DNA of 12,712 nt from contig SDVU01000514.1 in assembly GCA_016256075.1 (NCBI GenBank), forward strand, positions 1 to 12,712, written 5' to 3'. How positions within the stretch are numbered: position 1 is the stretch's first letter; every line of letters starts with the position of its first letter. The notes under the pieces are model-generated. The model made no database searches. It saw only the letters and a program-made list of their open reading frames with translations, and was not told where the DNA came from. Position numbers and translations under genes: made by a program. Positions 8,904 to 12,712 of this stretch are shown piece after piece. The stretch comes from Dictyocoela muelleri. Taxonomy: Eukaryota > Microsporidia.

Positions 8904-9316
8904 GAGCCAGATAGCAAAATGTTCAAACTTTTTTCTTGTAAAATTTATCGTCAAGGGTCGAATCAATCTTATGTCACTCTTTTATAAATGATGAAGGAAT
9001 GACATTAAGTATTTAAAAACTATAAAAAAATTGTAGTAATATACATTTTTCAAATACATATAGCTTTCAAGGCTTTGTCTAATATGTGAATGAAGCAGAA
9101 TGGACTCGCCTAAGTGTGAAGAATTGCGAAGACTCAAATAGGAAACAAAAATGTGAAAAATAAAACAAAAATTATATAGAAAATAATTTCCTGTATCCTG
9201 AATCATTGAGTATACAAAATCGTTTAATAGTTGGCTTCTGGGTATATTAGTAACATACATATTATATGAGCAGCAGTACCTAAAGCTCTAAAGACTATGG
9301 TTGTAGACGAGTGCTC
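8904..9316 (+). mobile_element. tRNA-derived SINE, copy 2 (diverged, 3'-shortened)
   Basis: The head GAGCCAGATAGC at 8904 aligns with the start of copy 1. The B-box region (GGTCGAATCAA, about 8957-8967) is recognisable but eroded. The body then follows in the same order as copy 1: TATGTCACTCTTTTATAAAT, GACATTAAG, AATGAAGCAGAATGGACTC, GTGAAAAATAAA, GGCTTCTGGGTA and CTAAAGACTATGGTTGTAGA. The last 50 or so bases and the tail seen in copy 1 are missing or unrecognisable after about 9316, where a T run begins. No target duplication is evident. It begins about 45 bases beyond the right LTR of the Gypsy fossil. Confidence 0.85.
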
Positions 9317-9458
9317 AATTTTTTTTTTCTTACGGTCCGGTCACAGTGTTTATTAAAATCGCGTACCGGTCAAAGTATTAAATAATTCGTTAAGGGCAAA
9401 TTATATACAATTATTTATAATCAAAATAAAACGACTCTCTCCTAAAATCGATTACTTG
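9317..9458. other. Short spacer with an imperfect direct repeat
   Basis: A T run is followed by two related blocks 29 bases apart: CCGGTCACAGTGTTTA at 9337-9352 and CCGGTCAAAGTATTAA at 9366-9381. Both are GC-richer than their surroundings. They could be the sub-terminal repeats of an unrecognised DNA transposon end, but no partner end is visible in the window. Nothing else is identifiable in this gap. Confidence 0.4.
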
Positions 9459-9927
9459 AGGGATTTCATATTGTTTTAGAATCTCGATTTTTAAAATTAC
9501 GCATCGGGGGTGTAATCCCGCAGACTTCACCAAATAAATAAATAGGGTTGACATTATGCGATAAATATGTATATAACTATATAGGATTAATATAGGGTTG
9601 TTCCAGTGTGATATGGCTCTTTAAGACTGGGTATAATTATAAAATAAAGCAGAAATGGCTAGTAGCTGTGAGGATGACTGCGATGACGTATCTATGCAAA
9701 AAAGAATGCGAAAATGGAAAACCATGGAACAGCCTCTAATCACTCGTATCCTGCAGAGATATTAAAAGTCTAAAATCACGTAAACACCGGAGCCTTTGTG
9801 TAGCTTATGAGAGACGTATTACGTGAACAAGGGTAACAAAAATCTAAAGACTATGGTAGGTGAGAACTTTTCGGTTAAGCAGTCATCGATGTTTTTAAGA
9901 TATAATTATATATATATATATATATTA
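9459..9927 (+). mobile_element. tRNA-derived SINE, copy 3 (diverged, near full length)
   Basis: The body matches copy 1 in order: AATCCCGCAGACTTCACC, GACATTATGCG, a TATATAACTATATAGGATTA run, TTCCAGTGTGATATGGCT, AAAGCAGAAATGG, AAAATCACGTAAAC, GTGTAGCTTATGAGAGACGT, AACAAGGGTAACAAAAATCT and CTATGGTAGGTGAGAACTTT. It continues through the 3' part missing from copy 2 (CGGTTAAGCAGTCATCGATG). The tRNA head is badly eroded: the A box is gone and the B box survives as GGTGTAATCCC. The tail has become an (AT)n run at 9905-9926. It differs from copy 1 at many sites, so it is an old copy or a different subfamily. Confidence 0.85.
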
Positions 9928-10090
9928 TCTGAGGACTAGTAAAGTATTTTCTCACCGAAACGGACAAATTTTTTCATACAGACAAGCAAATTTATTCCCA
10001 TGGGCAGCACCGGCTGGTATTAGAGGTTTCCGTCACTGTTGTAGCAAACTTGTTAGATAGGCAGCTATAGATATTGTCATCATAATATTT
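9928..10090 (+). mobile_element. Probable 3' fragment of the same SINE family (copy 4)
   Basis: Positions 10046-10090 (CAAACTTG..GGCAGCTATAGATATTGTCATCAT) match the final 45 bases of copy 1 (CAACTTTCC..AACAGCTATGGATGTTGTCAGCAT). Similarity may extend upstream to about 10022 but fades. The preceding 9928-10021 (ACCGAAACGGACAAATTTTT, then GGGCAGCACCGGCTGG) is not in the other copies. This is either a decayed SINE or a different element sharing the same 3' end, as SINEs often do with their partner LINE. Confidence 0.5.
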
Positions 10091-10099
10091 ATTAATAAC

Positions 10100-10520
10100 T
10101 TGCCAATACAAAGAACAGGTAAGAAATATTACTTACAACAGAGATTCTTTGATTTTTAAAATAGAAAAAAAATCATGAGAAAGCTGAGGTCTATAATTGA
10201 GCATAAACCCTAGAAATGCTATGGGCGAAACTGCGGACTGCTATATATTAATACTCCTCAAACAAATAGTTAGAAAGCATATCTGTATACGCGAAGCATT
10301 TGGTAAAATAATTACATTTATTCGGAGAGCGATTAGCCTACCAAGATGATTATACTTTTACTGCAATTCGATATATGAATCACAGAATAAAACATACTAC
10401 TGCTAGATATCATGTTATATTTAAATGAGACTATGTATGGCATAACTACAACGAAATAGAACAACGTATGATACTCTATATTTTAATTCTCTAATTGAGG
10501 TGATTTTTTTTAAAAGTGTT
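10100..10520 (+). pseudogene. Second Gypsy-type fossil: integrase part on the plus strand
   Basis: On the plus strand INTPQTNS at 10247-10270 resembles the Gypsy integrase signature PYHPQTNG near the catalytic Glu. MNHRIKHTTARYHVIFK at 10375-10425 matches the segment that follows it in these integrases (typically YNxxxHxxTxxSPFELxF). The order and spacing of the two parts are right for a Gypsy integrase. I cannot place LTRs or other pol parts of this element. It is on the opposite strand from the two other Gypsy-type fossils, so it is an independent insertion. It is broken and old. Confidence 0.55.
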
Positions 10521-10747
10521 ATATCTAAAAAAAAAATTGTATATTGCCATGTCTCCCGAAAAGGTGACAGTAAATAACAAAAAAATAGTATGGGTTTTCG
10601 TAAATAGTTATTAAATTTTATCCTCTTAATTTACCACACATGTCTTCATTATTGTCGCACCATTTACAGTTTTATATTTCGCTCATAATAAAAAAAACAT
10701 TGTTTTTATCAATATTGTCGATTATCGTAGAGTTTCCTGAATAATTT
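10521..10747. other. AT-rich spacer, nothing recognised
   Basis: Poly-T and poly-A runs dominate. A short MSPEKVTVNNKK-like frame at about 10549 may be the eroded tail of the preceding integrase fossil, but it is too short to assign. Confidence 0.4.
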
Positions 10748-10997
10748 AAGTTCATTTCTAAAAAATATATTGATTCTAGAGTCTCTATATTTATTATTCA
10801 TTTTTTTTATATTTATATGTTTTATATGTCGGTCTGAATTTTTGTGTTTTTCTAGTCGTATTCTATGATTAGCGTTACATTCTCAATCTTCTTAAGAAGA
10901 CGAATGTTCTTTTTTGAATTTTTTCTGGCTTTCCTTTAACGTTAATATTCATGTTTATGCTATTTTATAGAATTTTAAAATTTCGTAGGGTCTTTCC
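10748..10997 (-). repeat. LTR-like repeat related to the first Gypsy fossil's LTRs (probable 3' LTR of the third fossil)
   Basis: The run TATTTATTATTCATTTTTTT followed by a TTTTATATGTCGGTCTGA block (about 10789-10835) lines up with 8514-8569 in the right LTR of the first Gypsy fossil, in the same orientation. The upstream AAGTTCATTTCTAAA block also aligns. The orientation matches a minus-strand element, so it most likely belongs to the fossil whose integrase lies at 11930-12200. It is cut at its right end by the DNA transposon at 10998. The similarity is in low-complexity sequence, so this is tentative. Confidence 0.4.
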
Positions 10998-11271
10998 GGG
11001 TCTTGTCTGTTTTAATGGCCACACCCAAGGGTCCCCCCTTTGATTGATTTTATTTATTTTTTTTTTTTATTAATTTTTTTTAAAAATATATTTTTGGTTT
11101 TTTAATATTTTATTATTTTAATTTTTATTATATTTATTAGAAAATTCGAATTTTTAAAATTTCAAAAATAAAAAAATAGATTATTACATTAATAAATTTT
11201 AAAATAAAAATATAAACGCATTTAATCAAGATAATAATATGAATTAAACATCAGAAAAAAAATAATATTAA

Positions 11272-11460
11272 TTAAGACAATTGTTTTACATTTAAATGTA
11301 GAAATTGGATTATTTGACGATAATTTTTATAAGTGCATCGATAAACAATTCTTTTTGAGGTTTTCTCCAGGTAAATAAGTAAATTTGACATATTACCGAA
11401 GCTTCTACAAATATCAACACTCTTTAATATGCTGTTTTCAATAATAATTCGAGTGTGCAT
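11272..11460 (-). pseudogene. Transposase N-terminal remnant (Merlin/IS1595-like), 62 codons
   Basis: This minus-strand frame from an ATG at 11460 contains RIVYRCTYKNYRQ at residues 37-49. It resembles the second half of the zinc-ribbon that opens Merlin/IS1595-family transposases (pattern WRC....C....S, followed by a region rich in Leu). Cys42 is in the expected place. The partner expected about five residues later is Tyr47 here, and the first Cys pair is not evident (only Cys18), so the finger would not bind zinc. The frame ends at residue 62; the DDE catalytic domain is absent within the inverted repeats. A chance AT-rich frame cannot be excluded. The location inside a transposon is what makes a remnant likely. 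Confidence 0.4.
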
Positions 11461-11569
11461 TCAATATTTATGAAAATTTCAGTTGTTGTTTTTAGAATTT
11501 TAAATTCTATATAGGTATAATTTTTGTAACATTTTATTAAATTTATTATTATTTTACAAAAGTGCTTTT

Positions 11570-11619
11570 GTCTGTTTTATAGCCATAGTTTCTAAAAAAA
11601 ATGTGGCTTTAAAACAGAC
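11570..11619. repeat. Extra copy of the inverted-repeat arm forming a local hairpin
   Basis: GTCTGTTTTATAGCCA at 11570-11585 pairs with TGGCTTTAAAACAGAC at 11604-11619, with one mismatch and an 18-base loop. The same 16-base sequence is part of the transposon's terminal repeat, so the right end carries the arm twice in opposite orientation while the left end carries it once. Confidence 0.85.
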
Positions 11620-11639
11620 AAGACCCGTATTTCTCATCT

Positions 11640-12712
11640 CTTCGCAATTTTAACAGGTTAGAGATTCTTTTTGAGTATTTTACGCATTCTTTGTATTATA
11701 AAACGTCTTTGTCTATAATTAGCGTATTGACACATTTTTCTTGCATATGTTTTTATAATTTTGCTTTTTTTTAACTCAAAAAATTCATTAGCTTTATTAG
11801 AAATAAGTTTATATTTTTATCTCATATAGACAATAACTTGTTGTAATATTTAATTCCATGTTTATTCATTTCTATATAGAATGTTCATTTTTATTAATTA
11901 TTTCCTTTTTAATAGACCTGCATTAATATGATTTTCTGTTCAATTTTATCGACCACTGCGTTTCAGTGAGTTATAAAAAACCGTCTTTATGTGTACATTC
12001 TATTCGCAATATTCTCGAATTCATTTTGATGTAAATTGTCTCCCACTATCGATAAGAGATTTTATAGAGGTTTATGAATATCTATGTATTGTTCTTTATG
12101 GGCGAATATGATTCTTAAATATATAGAGTAGAGGATTTGCAATTCTTTGCAATGACAGAATAGATCAACAATGGCTATTATATAAAAATATTTTTGTCTT
12201 TTATTCCTTGGCGTTAATAAATGTTTCAAAGTTTGCGGCCTCTTTGTGTCTCAAGTGACAATATCATTTTGTTGTTCTTGATATTAATCACATGAAATTT
12301 CACTTCTTAAGTTATTTAATTTTTATTTTACTGACATTTTTGACATTCATAGAAAAATTCTTTAATAAAATCATTGATTTTTTTTTGTAAATATTTTTTT
12401 TGTTTTGAATTATTTATTTCTGTTAAATGGACAAGATTTCTATGTAAATATTTTTCTTGTTTGCCCTCGCGCTATTTCATATCTCTTGTAAATCTTAGAA
12501 AATCTTTTATCTCTGTATTTTCATTTATTGTTTTCTCCATTTTTTTATATTTTATTTCAATAAATCTTATTAAAAAATCAGCATTTTTATTTTTATTCTC
12601 TTAAATTTGATAAAGTGATAATTATATGCTTATATTATATACAGTTTGTAAATAAATAAACGCATATTCATTTTCTTAACTAATAACAAATTATAAAGAT
12701 TTATGATCAGCA
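11640..12712 (-). mobile_element. Third Gypsy-type fossil: integrase region, runs off the right edge
   Basis: On the minus strand, IIAIVDLF at about 12155-12182 matches the first catalytic Asp region of a Gypsy integrase (YILTIVDxFSK). DSGRQFTSK at about 12020-12048 matches the second (SDNGxxFTSK). IREYCE follows near 12001-12020, and the segment toward 11940 corresponds to the PYHPQSNG region. From about 11660 to 11830 a basic stretch (including KMCQYANYRQRR) fits the integrase C-terminal part. RNase H and RT would lie beyond 12712. The parts line up in order with the integrase of the first Gypsy fossil, so the two are probably related. It is broken and old. Confidence 0.65.

Larger units (their letters stand above)
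10998..11626 (-). mobile_element. DNA transposon, probably Merlin (IS1595/ISXO2-like) derived, internally deleted
   Basis: Terminal inverted repeats begin GGGTCTTGTCTGTTTTAA at 10998. They are mirrored by TTAAAACAGACAAGACCC ending at 11626. With a one-base gap they extend to the GCCACA/TGTGGC blocks, about 25 bases in all. The body is 629 bases, too short for a complete transposase, and it holds one residual minus-strand reading frame (11272-11460) resembling a transposase N-terminus. The element therefore looks like a deletion derivative, placed within or beside the LTR of a Gypsy-type fossil. The inverted repeats are certain. The Merlin assignment is inference from the 8-base duplication and the reading frame. 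Confidence 0.75.
10990..11634. repeat. Imperfect 8-base target-site duplication of the DNA transposon
   Basis: GTCTTTCC at 10990-10997 and GTATTTCT at 11627-11634 directly abut the terminal inverted repeats and agree at six of eight positions. A length of eight is characteristic of Merlin elements, and also of hAT and P, whose ends look different. The mismatches fit age. Confidence 0.55.

Noticed and set aside
8982-9260. 92-codon minus-strand frame as a gene
   Set aside because: It is wholly inside SINE copy 2, antisense to it, and the corresponding frame is not conserved in copies 1 and 3.
12374-12604. 76-codon plus-strand frame
   Set aside because: It is antisense to the third Gypsy-type fossil and is Phe-rich low-complexity sequence.
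1-12712. CRISPR array, bacterial operon or phage defence system
   Set aside because: There are no regularly spaced repeats with unique spacers, no ribosome binding sites with long frames, and all identified content is eukaryotic mobile DNA.

Overview
This window is AT-rich eukaryotic repeat DNA, roughly four fifths A+T by eye, and I find no convincing host gene in it. Every stretch I can identify is a transposable element or a simple repeat. The contents (Ty3/Gypsy-type LTR elements, tRNA-derived SINEs, a foldback element and a Merlin-like DNA transposon) indicate a nuclear genome, not a prokaryote or organelle. The host cannot be named from this sequence. An AT-rich invertebrate or an expanded, transposon-laden microsporidian/fungal genome would both fit, and I do not choose between them.

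Layout. Positions 1-98 are a (CAATTTT)n minisatellite. Positions 113-445 are an almost complete palindrome, a foldback/MITE-type element. Positions 446-3178 are unassigned old AT-rich sequence. Positions 3179-8860 are a decayed Ty3/Gypsy element on the minus strand. It has two diverged LTR-like direct repeats at its ends, and the order reverse transcriptase, RNase H, integrase can be read leftwards. A tRNA-derived SINE (4865-5341) sits inside its RNase H region, flanked by a perfect 10-base target duplication. Positions 8904-10090 hold two or three more, older copies of the same SINE, all on the plus strand. Positions 10100-10520 are an integrase fossil of a second Gypsy-type element on the plus strand. 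Positions 10748-12712 are a third Gypsy-type fossil on the minus strand that runs off the right edge. Between its LTR-like part and its integrase lies a DNA transposon at 10998-11626 with GGGTC...GACCC ends and an imperfect 8-base target duplication. This element is probably Merlin/IS1595-like.

How the parts relate. The nesting gives a relative history. The Gypsy-type elements are oldest, the Merlin-like element and SINE copies 2 and 3 are later or similarly eroded, and SINE copy 1 is the youngest datable insertion. Strand composition agrees with the assignments: the plus strand is T-rich where elements lie on the minus strand (about 2900-8500 and 11640-12712) and more A-rich across the plus-strand SINEs and the plus-strand integrase fossil. 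I see no undescribed cellular system. The items most worth following are the long tRNA-SINE family, the Merlin-like element with its extra arm, the foldback element, and a small cysteine-containing reading frame at 8218-8412.
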